Assembly (NCBI RefSeq): GCF_000150275.1
Contig: NW_002060950.1
Location: forward strand, 2,592,106-2,656,105
Length of the DNA: 64,000 nucleotides
Direction: 5' to 3'
Source of the DNA: Trichoplax adhaerens
Lineage: Eukaryota; Placozoa; Uniplacotomia; Trichoplacea; Trichoplacidae
Shown here: piece by piece, positions 25,881 to 39,029 of the stretch
How the letters are laid out: every line of letters begins with the position of its first letter
How positions within the stretch are numbered: position 1 is the first letter of the stretch
Position numbers and translations under genes: made by a program
Notes under the pieces: generated by a model
Databases searched by the model: none
Told to the model about the DNA's origin: nothing
Seen by the model: the letters and a program-made list of their open reading frames with translations, nothing else

Positions 25881-27797
25881 TGAACTAATTTTATAGCTAA
25901 AAATTTTTGGTCTATTCGCGCAAAGTCGGAAAGTGATTGCAAACGCCAATATTGATGCGATCATTCCTAATTCTTTATTGGACAATTTCAAACAAAAGTA
26001 GCTATATCCTCCACGATAACAATTTATGACCTTGCTCTAGTGCTATTTACACAATATGTAAATAGAAGTCTGGTCATTACTGAACAGAAAACCTAATTTT
26101 GATGACAAATCTATCCAGGCATAATTAATTTGTAAGATTTACTGGTTTGCAGAAATCATCTCACTAGTATCTTTCACAGTTTTATATCAAAGATGGTATA
26201 TGACTTGCTCATGCCGTAAATTATGATCCAATTTCAATAAAAGCATTTATCCTTTGCTATTTATAACTTGGGCTCAAGGCACGGCTAATTTTTTACCAAA
26301 ACTGGCAATAAAGGCATTTCTATGTCTACTTTATTAATATAATCTCAATAACTTTGTTAAAAATTAGCAATCACTACCGTGCTCTGAAACTATTTTTCTT
26401 TTAGAAGGTTAATATTCGGAAAATATTATTATATGAATATGAGTATAAGAATTTACAATAAAATAGAGTATTAATGTTTACGACAATAATTTCGGACCAA
26501 TTTTATTTACCTTTAACATTTTACCGACTTCTAATCATCCGAATTATAGTCATTTGGTTGCTGTACGGATGTCATCGCATTCTAACCTTGTCATTTGTAG
26601 CCCAATGGAAAACAGTAAGACATTTTACGAAATTATATTAATAGATCATTATTACGCAGTTTCATATTGGCGGTGATAGTCATTGTTAATGCTAGAAGAT
26701 ATTCTGTCGATTAGTTTCAATTTCATGAAATTATCTCCAACATTACGTAAAATATGAGCAATAACAAAATGTCATCTTAAATAAGCCAGTATATTCGATC
26801 CATTCTTAACTGTTATAAATATTAACCGTTTTTTAACAGATACAGTATGTCCAAGACATTCCTTGAACGCGTATATTATCGAAATACTGATGGCCTAAAT
26901 GGCAATTATTTTAGATGCCTGCAATATACGTACAGCTACATTCTATTCACTTAAAGACATTTCTTAATGAAAAACATTTCAATGCTAATCTAAAATTTAG
27001 GTTACTGAAAATATTATTTTTCTAGATAGCTGAAATACTCAAAAACTTGTGTGAATTTATCAGGCTTGAAACTCTTCGAAAAAATTTTCAGTTGTAGCAA
27101 TTAAATATCGCTATAAATAAAATTTGTGAAATAAATCTGTTAACTGTATCATATTAAAGTTAATTCATTGTTCTTATACATTCAATGCATAAATAAGCTT
27201 ATAAAAAATGATTTACTACAACTAATAACTGTTTCTAATCTCAATCGTTACGACAGTCTAGCCAGTTTAACAGAAACGGTTGTTTCGATTAATTCTAGTC
27301 ACGTATTGTGTTTTTTGTTAAGATATTAACATGTGGAGCTGAAGAAATTAAGCTATATTTAGCTGATTATCATTTACCTTTAGATCAATTGTTTCGTGAC
27401 CTTTATTATTATCATTAATATGAAGATTTCTTTACTCATTAAACGTGTTAATCATCCACTACAATGGTAATGGAGGCTCTCATTATAGTAAAATAATCGA
27501 GCGTTAACGTCAAAGTTCTCAGATCTTAGTCTTCATTCTTTTATTTCATTTAATCTATTCAATGGCGACTTTAGAATAAATACGATTATTCACTATTTCA
27601 ATTGTCATTATTATCTCTCTAAATTAACTCTACTATCCTTGTATTTCTTTTATTTCGCTTAGTTATTATTTCAGATCACAATATATCGAATCATTAGATT
27701 ATGACGGGATAAATCAATGAATACGATTTTTGAACATGAGAAATAAAATATTTACCAATCTTTTATTCTCATAAAGCCTTCATACGATTGTTATTGG
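25881..27797. other. Non-coding stretch, nothing recognised
   Basis: No supportable gene, RNA or repeat was seen before the hairpin at 27798. Confidence 0.45.
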
Positions 27798-27825
27798 CCA
27801 TAAGTAATGTTGTAATTACTTATGG
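27798..27825. repeat. Perfect hairpin, 11-bp arms
   Basis: CCATAAGTAAT and ATTACTTATGG are exact reverse complements around a 6-nt loop (GTTGTA). It lies directly upstream of the first copy of a 165-bp duplication. Confidence 0.75.
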
Positions 27826-27830
27826 TAGTA

Positions 27831-28058
27831 TAAAACCGTAGTACGCACCAACTACTAAATATTTTATGATCAATATTTTATTGCTCTGTAATAATATCTC
27901 TTTTACTTACCTATATTTTCTACTAGAAGGATCTGGAAGGAGAAACGCACAAGTTTAATGCCATAAAATAATATTTTTATTACTTAAGCTCGCATGATAC
28001 TGTAGTATACACCAACTACTGAACATTTTATGATCAACATTTTATAGCTCTATAATAC
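27831..28058. repeat. Tandem duplication, about 165-bp period
   Basis: A segment of about 62 bp at 27831-27893 is repeated at 27996-28058. Shared blocks are CACCAACTACT, ATTTTATGATCAA(T/C)ATTTTAT and GCTCT(G/A)TAATA. The second copy is cut immediately afterwards by the element at 28064. Confidence 0.65.
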
Positions 28059-28063
28059 CTCTT

Positions 28064-28627
28064 TGTCATGTCACCGTGAAGAGTAGATGACTAAATTTAT
28101 TGATTAACGATTATTTATAGAGATAACTAATAATGACTTACAGTAAGAACTTCAATAGTTATTATTTTGATACAGTAAACTATGTTGTACTGTAGTAAGA
28201 GGTCCTATACGGTAACTAATGCTAATTGATTATAGAGTTATGTCTTGTAACACTTGTGATCAATATCCTGAAGATATTCAATTATAGATGGATGATACTA
28301 CAAGTAATTCTGTGTATGGGTATACTGTAATCTAATTATCTAGAATCGTGCAGTAAAGTCAAAGATTATGAATAATTTCTGCATTAATTTAGCTATACAA
28401 TATGAACTAAATTTCATGAACTGTTATGACTCATACACGATAGCAGTTGCTGATGGGTATTTAAGGTCGGCAGATAGCAAAATAAAATGAGAGTCCTATA
28501 GTTGTTTAATGTAGAAGCAAAGGCATCTAAATTTTTGTGAGATAGTTAAGGGATACTGAATCCCGGAGACTATAGTAATTTAGAAGTTTGTTTTACGTTA
28601 TCTTCGTTACGAAGTTGGTTTAAGACA
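28064..28627 (+). mobile_element. Non-autonomous TGTCAC-type element, variant B2
   Basis: The element is 564 bp with exact CTCTT duplications (28059-28063 and 28628-28632). It starts TGTCATGTCACCGTGAAG and ends GTTTAAGACA, where one base differs from the usual GTGACA. The right third (GCAAAGGCATCTAAATTTTT, GGGATACTGAATCCCGG, TTTTACGTTATC) is shared with family B. The left two thirds match the copy at 2306-2814 and differ from B, so B and B2 are recombinant or diverged versions of one element type. Confidence 0.82.
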
Positions 28628-28632
28628 CTCTT

Positions 28633-29884
28633 CTAGTCACTTCTAGATTCTACTAGACGTATTAAAAGATAAACTCACAAATCTAGTAGATAAAAGTTTG
28701 ATAGCACTTCTCTGCAGCAGTGAATATGGAGTTACTATCTGCTCCTACTCTCAATTTCTTCTTCTGCTTTTGTAATCTTTCGTCTAACCAAACACTTTTG
28801 TAAACATGTTCATCTTTACATCCTAGGTATTACCATATGTTTTGCTTGCATACTATCCATTATTATTGAAATACATTTAATTTCAACGCTTACTATCTTG
28901 TATAGCAGCGGTTACAATTTTTATAACAGCTTTTAACAAACGCCTTCACAAATTTAGAACTTGGCGCTAGGTTTATTTTACAGACCGTTCATTCTATTAT
29001 CTTGTTTACTACCTGCTCGCTATATTTTATCCTCACATTATGTATATTAGCTACTTTTTATAAGCATATAATTACAAATTGACTTATTACAATTCTTGAT
29101 GAGGCTATTTATTCAAAGTTTGAATTTTTCTATCCTTAACACAATGTTTATAATTACATTTAATATTGCTATGTCATTATTTCTGATTAAAATTTGATTA
29201 TCAAGCTTGCTCTTCAGTATTCGCCTACTAAGCCATAGACTAAACTACGACAATGTAAAATTTTAGTAAGTAATAATTCAATTTATAGCTACATTAAATT
29301 AATTTAAAAAGCCTCAGATTACCATTGCATGATATCAGTCAATTTGAATTTCTTAGATAAACTTATTTAACTAAACTTTTGTCAGCCAGCAAGTATTTCC
29401 AATTTTTCGCTTTGGCTCTATTAATCTTGAGTGAGATCCATTATTTTAAAAATTTTATTTATTGACTAGACTAATAAAGGTATAAATTACCTGATGAATT
29501 GTTTTAAATGATCATAAAGAAAAGTCATTTATTGACTAAAATGAGTACTAGCTATAAGTCTGAACTAGATATGAAATTATTTCTACTTTATTCCTTTTTC
29601 TAATGTGGATATTACCAATGAAATTATTAATAATTCATTTATCAATTGATGAATATAGACAAATGTCATCGTCAGAAAATTTCTACTCGATTGTAAGACA
29701 AAGGTATTCCTTTTACCATTATTTTACTGCCTTTTCCATCATAAAGGATATGCAGGTATGTTATGACAACAACAAAATAGCCCTTTTAATTGTTGATATG
29801 TTGAAAATTAGCGACAGGTCAGAGTAAATAAATATCAGTGATTAACGGCAGTATAAGTAAGCTTGGGACAGTATTGACGTTGAT
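28633..29884. other. Upstream of receptor 2, nothing firm
   Basis: A 74-codon frame at 29603-29827 has no recognisable domain and is not called. No repeat was seen. Confidence 0.4.
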
Positions 29885-29920
29885 TATATATAGGTTAATA
29901 TCGGTCAAAGGAGCAGTCAC
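29885..29920 (+). promoter_or_regulatory. TATA box plus initiator-like site for receptor 2
   Basis: TATATATA at 29885-29892 is followed by GCAGTCAC. An adenine at 29915 lies 30 bp after the first T of the TATA run, the usual metazoan spacing. If it is used, the leader would be about 83 nt before the ATG at 29998. Prediction from motif and spacing only. Confidence 0.45.
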
Positions 29921-29997
29921 ATTTCACTTTTACTCCTAAATGATTCAAAATTATTATCCTTCAGCGAGAAGATTTTGAAAATAGAAAAAGTCAAAGT

Positions 29998-31089
29998 ATG
30001 ATGTTATCTGGATGTGACTATAGGAATAGCAGTATCGCACCGAATTATACTACTTCAAAATCAAGAGATGAAATATTCATCCATATTGTCACATTTCTTC
30101 TTGCCATCGTCGCATTAGTAGGTAACTTACTGACCGTCATTGTCATCTATAGGAAAAATACTTTACATAATCCTTCAGGTCTTCTCATCGCAACTCTTGG
30201 TGTATCCAATATTTTAATTTCACTTTTTGCTGCTTTACCAGCACTATTTCATTACAATTCGGAAACTTATCATCTCTCTAATATTGGCTGTGTTATACAT
30301 GCTTATTTAACTACTGCAACCGTAGGCATTTCTTATACAGTAGTTTCAGTCATCGCTTTTGATCGTTGCTTTGCTATATGTCTACCTCTACATTATGAAA
30401 TTTATTTTACAAAGCGATGTGCAATACAGTACTTATGCACCAATTGCTTTTTTGTTGTTGCTTTAAGTGCTGTACCATTAATGGGCTTTCAAGACATAGG
30501 CTTAGGTCAATATCAATACGTTCCTTACGTATCCGGTTGCTGGCTCGATATCATCAATTATTGCGAGAATTATATTTTCCTGATCATCCTCAATGTGTCT
30601 ATTTCATTGGTTTTATGTCTTGTCTTTGGTTGCTATACTATTATTTTAACTCAAGCAATTCAAAATAACTTAGGAAAATCATACCATCGCAATAAAATAA
30701 ATAAAGAAAAGCTCAAAATATTAAGGAAATCCATTCGCACAACATTATTAATCGTTGGAATCTTCTTAGTTACCGCCATTCCTATGGTTATAGTCATTTT
30801 AGCCAGCATATACCATCGTAAATTAATTGTACCATCTGTCGTCTATAGCATATTCTTTCATTGGAATATCTATTGCAATATAGCTATAAATCCAATCATT
30901 TTTGGGTTTTCACATAAAGAATTTCGACAAAATTATTCTAAGATGATTTCCTATTGCTTTCGAAGTAGAAAGACACCTATCAGCCGTCTTAGTACTAGTT
31001 TCATGGTCAATACAGCTATTACTTATCCTAAAAGCCCTTTGGTAGCCAAGAATAGCACTACAAATATAGAGATTCTTCACCGCCAATAA
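29998..31089 (+). CDS. Class A G-protein-coupled receptor 2 with Asn at position 2.50
   Basis: This intronless 363-residue seven-transmembrane receptor has sequons N10-S-S and N16-Y-T at the N-terminus. TM1 GN is N43 and ICL1 LHNPSG. TM2 reads LGVSN, so the near-universal sodium-site Asp 2.50 is replaced by N71. C98 and C181 form the expected disulfide pair. DRC is at 122-124, TM4 lacks its tryptophan, TM6 is T-A-I-P (259-262) without CWxP, and TM7 is NPIIF (298-302). Loop 2 is YQYVPYVSGCWLDI as in the paralogues. The tail is about 50 residues, Ser/Thr rich. AATAAA lies at 31245-31250. Asp-to-Asn at 2.50 is known in other receptors to alter sodium sensitivity and signalling bias; the effect here is unknown. 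Confidence 0.92.
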   Translation: MMLSGCDYRNSSIAPNYTTSKSRDEIFIHIVTFLLAIVALVGNLLTVIVIYRKNTLHNPSGLLIATLGVSNILISLFAALPALFHYNSETYHLSNIGCVIHAYLTTATVGISYTVVSVIAFDRCFAICLPLHYEIYFTKRCAIQYLCTNCFFVVALSAVPLMGFQDIGLGQYQYVPYVSGCWLDIINYCENYIFLIILNVSISLVLCLVFGCYTIILTQAIQNNLGKSYHRNKINKEKLKILRKSIRTTLLIVGIFLVTAIPMVIVILASIYHRKLIVPSVVYSIFFHWNIYCNIAINPIIFGFSHKEFRQNYSKMISYCFRSRKTPISRLSTSFMVNTAITYPKSPLVAKNSTTNIEILHRQ

Positions 31090-34000
31090 TGTAATCCTTA
31101 TGGATTTATTTTATAGTAAGATTCCAGCTACAGAATGAATATACTGTACAAATATGCATCCCAAGCCTAATCATTTCCATCATTCAAATAGTAATAAGTT
31201 ATAGGAAAAACTAATTATAAAAGAGTAGCCAGCATCAAATAACTAATAAAATGAGAATAGAGTTACATTAAGATCCTTTCTATCCTAGTTCAAACATGGA
31301 ACAAAAATAGGGTGGATTAAAATATTAATCTTATTAAAAATTGCAATATTTTGTACCGCATTAAATATTAAAATCTTGTTCCATCAGCCATCGATTCTCA
31401 TATTTATAATTATTACTCTTATTGTCTATTCTTACATGTAGAAAGTAAAATGGAAGCTCTTGTACATTTAATAGCGTAAATAACGCAAATTGATCATTAG
31501 TATCAGCTAAATCATCACATCGACAGTAAAATTCTACAGATAACAGTATTGCCATAAGCTATTGAACAATATGAGAAAGAAAATATTACATCTTTACATG
31601 TCATAGATGTGAAAATAATTCAATTTTATGCGTAAAATAATAAGTGCCAATACTGTATAATTGATTTTTAAAATTCAATTCTGTTGTCAAGTGATATATA
31701 AAACGTGGATGAAATCTTGTTATAGAGATAAAGCATAAACTTGATTTCCCCACCGTATCAACAGCAGAACATCATCTCATCCTTGTGCCTACCTGAATTT
31801 CGTAAATTTTTCCTATTAATCGGTTACTGAAACTATCAGTTAATCGTATATTTTAATTAAAAAATTGATTATTTTTAATATGAGAACAGCATCAAATTAC
31901 ATCCATATTAATCCTTACAATCCGCAGTGAAAATTTTTCACTACTGGATTTCATAGAATTATGATTAAGAATTGAATCGCCTTAAAAGTTAATAAATGTC
32001 AAGAAACGTTTGAAAAGATTTTAATTAATCTTGATTTAGGCTGGAAACTATAGATCAATGCCATTATAGAAGTATAATGCGTGAAAGTAATTCCTTTACT
32101 GTCAACAACTCTTTGATCATAATGGTACCTCTTCACCGATATTAGCATTCTATAACTATTATATAACCTACAGTAGAATCACCAATATTCTAAAGTCAAG
32201 AAACTAGGTTTTTTATTAAGATCTCTAACTTTAACAACTTAGTAGTAGAAACAAGAAAAACGCAAGTTAGCTTTAATACATAAAATCAAATTTTAGAATT
32301 ACTAACGCTAATAGCAGTTATCTTTATTTCAAGGAAAACTCTGGTTATATAGAAAAGACATACGTGTAAACATGTTATTATTGCTATCTTTTTCTCTTAA
32401 TTTGGTATTCATCGCCGTAGTAAAAATGTAAACAGATTATCCTACGTTATCCTTTTTATCTAGAATTATTTTTTACTTAAGTACATTTTAATGTCCAAAA
32501 TTGCAAGATTTACACATTACAATACCGACAATATTGTAAAGCTAACCTACCACAATCGACAGCGATTGGCATGAAGAAAACTAGAGTAATTACTGCTACG
32601 CTTATTCAAAAATCGCCCTGATTTAGTGAAATTTTCAAGTTGATTGCAAATATGTGAGTATACAAAGTTGGAATTTTCTAGCAGTTTTCCGATCTGAATC
32701 CAACCCAATCCTTAAAACTCCATTGAGGACCTACGAAATATTTAGTATTGGTCGGATAATATTCCTTTCACTTAAAGATATTATAGGCTTGAAATAGAGG
32801 TCTAATAACTTACTAAAATACTAAATTTATATTTTAAATAGTATTAACCTTTGCTGGCAGACTATTCGAGTTTTTTGAGACCAATTTATTGAAACAGCCT
32901 CAACATATAAGTTAACGAACAGTTAAATGCATGCAGAGTGAGCAGTCCCAGATTTCTCTTAAAAATCTCGACAGTATTTGCATTTACAAATGCTATAAAT
33001 AGCATTTAAAGAATTTTGTAGTTCAGCAGCGAGGCAGCGAGGCAGCGAGGCAAAGTCCTTATCGAGAATCAAACTAGACATTGCACTACCTTAATAGCTC
33101 TTATTAATATCCTGCTATCATTCTTCTCCGTAAATATAGTAGTTAATACTATAAATTATCCTTGTTCCCAAATATAAAATAATCTACTGCGGCTCGGAAT
33201 ACTCTTAATATGCATTTCTTTGCATTTTATAATGTCCTATAGCTGCTGTAATTTGAAGTTGTGGTATGCATCAAAACACAATCCTACGCCAACCTACAGC
33301 AGCGCATACATTTTTACCCTAAAAGCAATGTATTGATGATTTGGGAATAAAGATGAACTTCATAATCAAAGACTTTCCGGCTAAGGTATAAACATTTAAG
33401 AATGAAATTAAAAGTTATACTATTCTTTGATAAAGCATAATGCTGAGATAAACAAATTAAAAAGGGATGAATTATATTTACCTTTATTTATCGTAAAAAA
33501 GCCAAAATTATAATGTTTATATTAATAGAATTAGAAATTTGTAATTTAGTGATAATAACCAACTCATAAAAAATAAATTCTTAATTATTTATAGAACAGA
33601 AATAAACAGAATTTGGGCATGAGTATATTAAATAATAATCAAACATATTATTTTACTCAGATGACAAAAAATAGAGTATCGATATTATTATTAATAAAGC
33701 AAAATTGCATAGTAGATCAGCACATTTTCGTATTTGTGGCATGTTAATATTATTATTATGATTATAGCGAATGTCAATTGATTTATTTACTAATTCTATA
33801 ATCAATTAAGGAAAAATCTTTGAGTAGAATATTATTCTCATAAAGTAAAGAGTTACTGAGTTGCATTTTAGCTGTAGCTCTAGCTGGCGATAGTACAGCT
33901 ACTTGTATTGATAGAAAAATTACCTGTCGGATAAACTGTAGAATAAGTTGCTATAGAACATTACTGTAAATTTAACCATTAGTATACATCTAAAGAATAA

Positions 34001-35245
34001 CGAATCCTATTTTGAATTAATTCTCTCTATTTTAGGTACCAAAAGGAGTGAATAAACGAATAGAATTGCTAATTATGCTTTCTGACAGCTTAGTACCATA
34101 ATCTGTATTCAACTTTTAAATCTAGGTCTAGAAAATAAATAACTTTAGTACTATCTTCATGTCATTTTATAATAGGATGTTTATTGTCTCCTGAAGATAA
34201 AGCAATGCTTGTATTTTCTTATATTTACTGTATGAAGACCTTTTATTACGAAGTTCGTAAGTGAATAAATCAATTTTTAGCTGATATAATTCTATTAAGA
34301 TACGGCTATAATTTGAAATATGTAATTTGAAATCTGTAATTTAAATGATCCTTTAAAAATTGATTGAACTACATTCAATGGATGTCACTATCAAACTTAA
34401 GATATTATAATTTATATAGACATGTGCATCTATAATTTACGTTATCGAAATGAACCGTTACATCAAATAAAAACTTTAAATTGAAATGCCTCAGAGTACA
34501 AATTTAGATATAATTTCATGATTAGAAGGCTTTGATATTGGTATAGTCGTCCATATATGTCAGCCATTAGGTACAAGTTTTTGTTTACATTCATATAATG
34601 CTCTTACTTTAGCATGAAGTCAGTTTTTAATGATCATAAGACAATCATATGGCATGATGGATAAAAATATTATGTCATAAACTAATCTGATCAATTGAAT
34701 TTACCTTCATTTTGATCCAACCCGAAATTCCGCTCATTATTTCGGAAAAGAAACATTTTCATCCTTTAATTATTGAAAGAACGTTAAAATTTCACTGATT
34801 ATCAGTATTCCCCGAATAAAGCTATCTTCAGTATAGTATTAATTTTTGTTATTTTTATACTTTCTATTTAAGTGTTTCTCAGAAATAACATTAGCAATCA
34901 TTTATTCAAGAAAGAATGTGCGGTAGTCATTGTTAGGATTTCTTAGAAATTGGGGAGTAATAATATCCAAATAAATTTTTGCATATACAAAGATCTTGTG
35001 TCAACAACTCTTCAGGCGTTGAATCATCATTATTATAGCATCCTGAGCTCATCTAACGAATAATCCTTTTAGTGTTGACTCAATAGTATTGTTTCCTAAA
35101 GGAAGGAATTAGAATGATAGTTCAGATATCATATCTGCATTGAGAATAAATTCTTGATAAACAGATCTCTAATAGGTTGCTGTTATGTTAAAGAATAAAA
35201 TTGGCTATGGTAGGGGTATTCCAGAAAATTTAGAGTCTGTCGATA
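31090..35245. other. Long non-coding stretch, nothing firm
   Basis: No gene recognised. It contains a short 8-bp microsatellite at 33026-33052. A 64-codon minus-strand frame at 31361-31555 has no domain. Confidence 0.45.
33026..33052. repeat. Microsatellite (GCAGCGAG)3
   Basis: Three exact tandem copies of an 8-mer, unusually GC-rich for this window, with a partial fourth unit (GCA). Confidence 0.85.
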
Positions 35246-35874
35246 TGTCATAAAACAGCTTTGCAACAAGATAACGTAATGTAAGATCAATAAGTCAATT
35301 CCTTGAACCACGTATCAAGGAAAGATATCTGCACTATCAGAAACGCTTTTGTTCTACTAGCAGACTACACAAAAACTTAGACGCCTCGTATTTTATGTTA
35401 AACACTAAGTTTGAGAATCCACTTTATTACACGATATACTGCAATTATATACTATTCCTCAATAGTTCATGAGTCATTGTTAGCACGGTTAACTTTGGAA
35501 TCATTGACGGTTTTATATATTAGTGTAAACTACTGCTCCCTAATGCAGACAACAGTATTTACGAACATAGACATCTAATGACTAATACAGAATAATCAGA
35601 TTGCGATATGTCCTATCAGGGAATATTTTCACGATAATTTACAATCTACCATAAGTAAGTTACAATCACAATGATTCGAACTGTAAGTAGATGATTTGTA
35701 TTCCCTATTATAACTATTAATTTCAGTATGTGTATATGTGTCACTGCCATAAACAGTCAGTGCTATATTAAAATACAGTATATCTAAATTAGAAGTTAAC
35801 TAAATAAGGATAGGCTAACAGAATTATCCTAACATAGATATTTCTACTCTAATACTGTATATAACACTGTCACG
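35246..35874 (-). mobile_element. Non-autonomous TGTCAC-type element, family A
   Basis: The element is 629 bp with exact CGATA duplications (35241-35245 and 35875-35879). It starts TGTCATAAAACAGC; its far end ACACTGTCACG is a mutated version of ACACTGTGACA. It is collinear with the other A copies, including the hairpin TTCCTTGA...TCAAGGAA and the TACTGCTCCCT(T)AATGCAGAC segment. No coding frame. Confidence 0.85.
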
Positions 35875-35879
35875 CGATA

Positions 35880-36591
35880 ACATTTAAAATCGTATTAATT
35901 CATTCTTAAATCTGCCTACGGATAAATCATTGTCCTTCAAGTCTAGGTAGATGATGTAAATTGTATTATCTGCCGATATTTAGAATCATTGCGACAAGTT
36001 CTGTCTAGCTATAACAATATACGTCAAAAATAAAATATTCTTAGAATCATGAAATAATCTGATATAGTAGTATACTGCATGACCCATGCATTATTTTTTT
36101 AAAAAGTAACTTACATTGTGTTTATTTTGATATTTTCTTATTAATAGGCGATGATAAGTTTTCCTAGCTAAATCCGAAGAAATACAGCGTGCCCTTCATA
36201 TGCATGCGATAAACACTCTCGTAAAAAGGAAATGAATTGAGTGTTACAATAATTCTATTCCATGGTATCCTACATCGAAGATAAAAAATATACACCTAAT
36301 TATTAAGACAACATAGCACATGTTACATGTTTTTTACTCGCTAGCTGACTTTCATATAGCATTATTCTCCCGAATTTTATGCGCTGCTTCATTAATAAAT
36401 ACATTTTCAACAATGAAGACCTTATCGAAATTAGGTAACATATACGGACATAAATACTTAAACTAGCAAATCCCGCCTGCAATCTTACTTCCAAATACAA
36501 GCTCTTTCATTCTAATGCTCATATATCACTTTGTAGTGCATAGCTACTTACCATGTTGCCATTTAGAATTTAGTCTATTTGTAAGTGTAAC
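35880..36591. other. Spacer between elements, nothing recognised
   Basis: No supportable feature. A minus-strand 65-codon frame at 36303-36500 shows no domain. Confidence 0.4.
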
Positions 36592-37133
36592 TGTGACGGT
36601 GTTACCTTACCCTTAGAATAGTTTAATAGTACAGTAGCAGTTAATGTGGAAACTATCCATATTTGTAGCGCTAGAGAACATAAGTGATGCTTTAACGCGG
36701 ATGTTATTTGTGATAGTTATTACATATTTGATATCGATTATTATTATGCCTAGATTGTAGTAAGATGATTCAAGATCCAGCTAATGATAGTTGAACTAGA
36801 CAATATATATGCTCAGATTAAGATTAAGTATGTGTAATGGGTTAAAAATATTTACTCATAGAAAAACTATGTAAGGAATATCTCGGTTCGAGATGTCTCT
36901 CCCTGTAAGGTATAATAACATCAATTTTTTTTACAAATTAGATGGTCCCTGTATAAGCGGATAGTTTTGAGTTGAGTAGAGAGTGTTTTAAAAAATTGTA
37001 GATGTCTTAATGCTAATAAAAGTTTACGATATTTTCTTGTGTGTTTGTAACATTTAGTAAAGAGCGTTTAAGTCAGTAGTTACTTATAGACTTCAACTTT
37101 AGGTTTCCTTGTCGCATAGTATATATTGAGACA
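36592..37133 (+). mobile_element. Non-autonomous TGTCAC-type element, family C
   Basis: The element is 542 bp, starting TGTGACGGTGTTACC and ending TTGAGACA. Flanks GTAAC (36587-36591) and GTAAA (37134-37138) are a 5-bp duplication with one mismatch. It aligns over its full length with 45615-46165 (GATATCGATTATTATTATG/GATATTGATTGCTATTGTG, CAGATTAAGATTAAGTATG, AGCGTTTAAGTCAGTAG). The TATA-like motif here is GTATAAG. Confidence 0.8.
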
Positions 37134-37138
37134 GTAAA

Positions 37139-37682
37139 ATCACTTCCTAGGTAACGATAAGATAGTATCGAACAAAGTAGAATCTTGAACTACAGTATAA
37201 CTGCGCAACCAAGGTTTGGTGACAAAAATAAAGCGCGCAAAACACTTTAGATTTAACAGCGTCTTGTTTCCTGAAATCTCTATGATTGCACTGATTTTAA
37301 AATTTACAATTTCTTACCTGTACCGTTTCTCCACTTATGGCATTAAATTATAAATAGTAACATCGCATTCAATTGTTAGTAGCAATTATTAAATGGGTAA
37401 TCATCCGCTAATAAATAAATAAATTAAGCAGAATTATAATAATTTTTACAAATATTTGCTTATTCTTACGAAATTATCGCAAGAAACTTCACCCTCGAAT
37501 AATGGCCACCATCCGATTTTACTAAAATTTATCGCAGATAGTAACTAACCACTATTATTCAATTGGAAAATATTCAATTGGTACATATTAAAATATTGAT
37601 TTTAATTATGCTATTTAACATTGCAGATGTAATAGCTGACTAAATCAATTTCTTAATAATCAACAAAGAGTCATTAGGTATG
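37139..37682. other. Spacer between elements, nothing recognised
   Basis: No supportable feature. Confidence 0.4.
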
Positions 37683-38262
37683 TGTCACAAAATAGCTTTC
37701 GTGAACGTACCTAAACTAGTCTATCTACTCTTATGGTTCTCCGACTAACTCCGGAGATCCTCAGTAAGGGAAAACTAACTTATTCCTATACTATAGTAAT
37801 CAAGTCAAAACGATAGGTTTAGGTTAATCAATATCTTTATTACTAGCTTGCTTACGTTTGTACCAGTGTATCCTACGTTAACCTCGGTGGAACTGAGATT
37901 AAAAAGTAATAATCAAGCTTATATACAGTTTCATATGTCACACAAATAAGATCGGTGCTAATCTTTCACACTATATTATAGAATGTGCAATACAGGCTTA
38001 CTATAGATTCGACTAGATCGATTGTTACTTATTACTTGCCACAAATTAATATTATTAATTAGCACCTTATTAACTAACATAATAATCTTCACAGTTTGAC
38101 ATTTTAATTGCTAACACCATATCCACGCTGTATATTACTACGATAATTAATAACAAAACTCAATTAGCAACTAGGTTGTTATCGAGATCGGTAACCTCCA
38201 TAATAACATTATTACACATATTAGATCAAAATATTATTCATTTCGGAGCGAGCTCCGTCGCA
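37683..38262 (-). mobile_element. Non-autonomous TGTCAC-type element, family D
   Basis: The element is 580 bp with exact GTATG duplications (37678-37682 and 38263-38267). It starts TGTCACAAAATAGCTTTCGTG, the right end of the family read in reverse. It finishes with a perfect terminal hairpin CGGAGC-GA-GCTCCG followed by TCGCA. Inside, on the minus strand, are GTATATAAGC and GTTAACGTAGG in the same order as the TATA and TAACGTA motifs of families A-C. The body is otherwise unlike A-C. Confidence 0.8.
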
Positions 38263-38267
38263 GTATG

Positions 38268-39029
38268 TTACATTGGAATGAAGTCAAATTAACTTTCATC
38301 TGCTCATAAAGAATAATTCCAACCGATTGGTAAGATATCAGGTAATCAATTAATATAAATGCAATTTGCACAGCATCGTGCTTTAATTAAAACCATAATT
38401 ACAAAACATATTTGCATGATAAAGAAATCGTAAAATATCGGTAATAAATGGGTTTTATAATCTTTTGCGATCAATCTTACATGCTACAAATAGTAACATT
38501 ATACTGCTTCATCAATAACAATTACTTCATCAAGCACAAGCAAGTTTTTTACGTTATATCATGGTTATATATCGATTTACTTCGTGATTCTATCTCGACT
38601 TCATAGCACATTTTCACTGTAATTAATCGAAATAACTATATTAGCTTCTAAGGATTTTTCGCAATTTTTATCTAATTATAATTTAATGAAGAGAAGAAAT
38701 ATAATGATTTCAATCATGTCTAAGTGTTTGATTATTATATGTTATAAACAATTAGTTACGATCATTTATGCTTGAGGGCCTATGTTCAGTATTTCGACTA
38801 CTAAAAAATTAAAGTAGTTTTTCCGGCTATTCTTTTCATAAGTAAATTAGACATTAAATATATTCTATCATTCTTATTTATCTTGTATTTAATTTATTCA
38901 TACTATTCGCAGCTAATAATAATGCTGAACTCTAATAAGCTCAGAAGTCTGGTAGGGCTAAGCATAATCTCGTTCATTCCCAATATTCCTTCCCATTTAT
39001 GTGGTCTTAGCCTCTAAATGCTACGAATG
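38268..39029. other. Non-coding stretch, nothing recognised
   Basis: No supportable feature. Confidence 0.4.
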
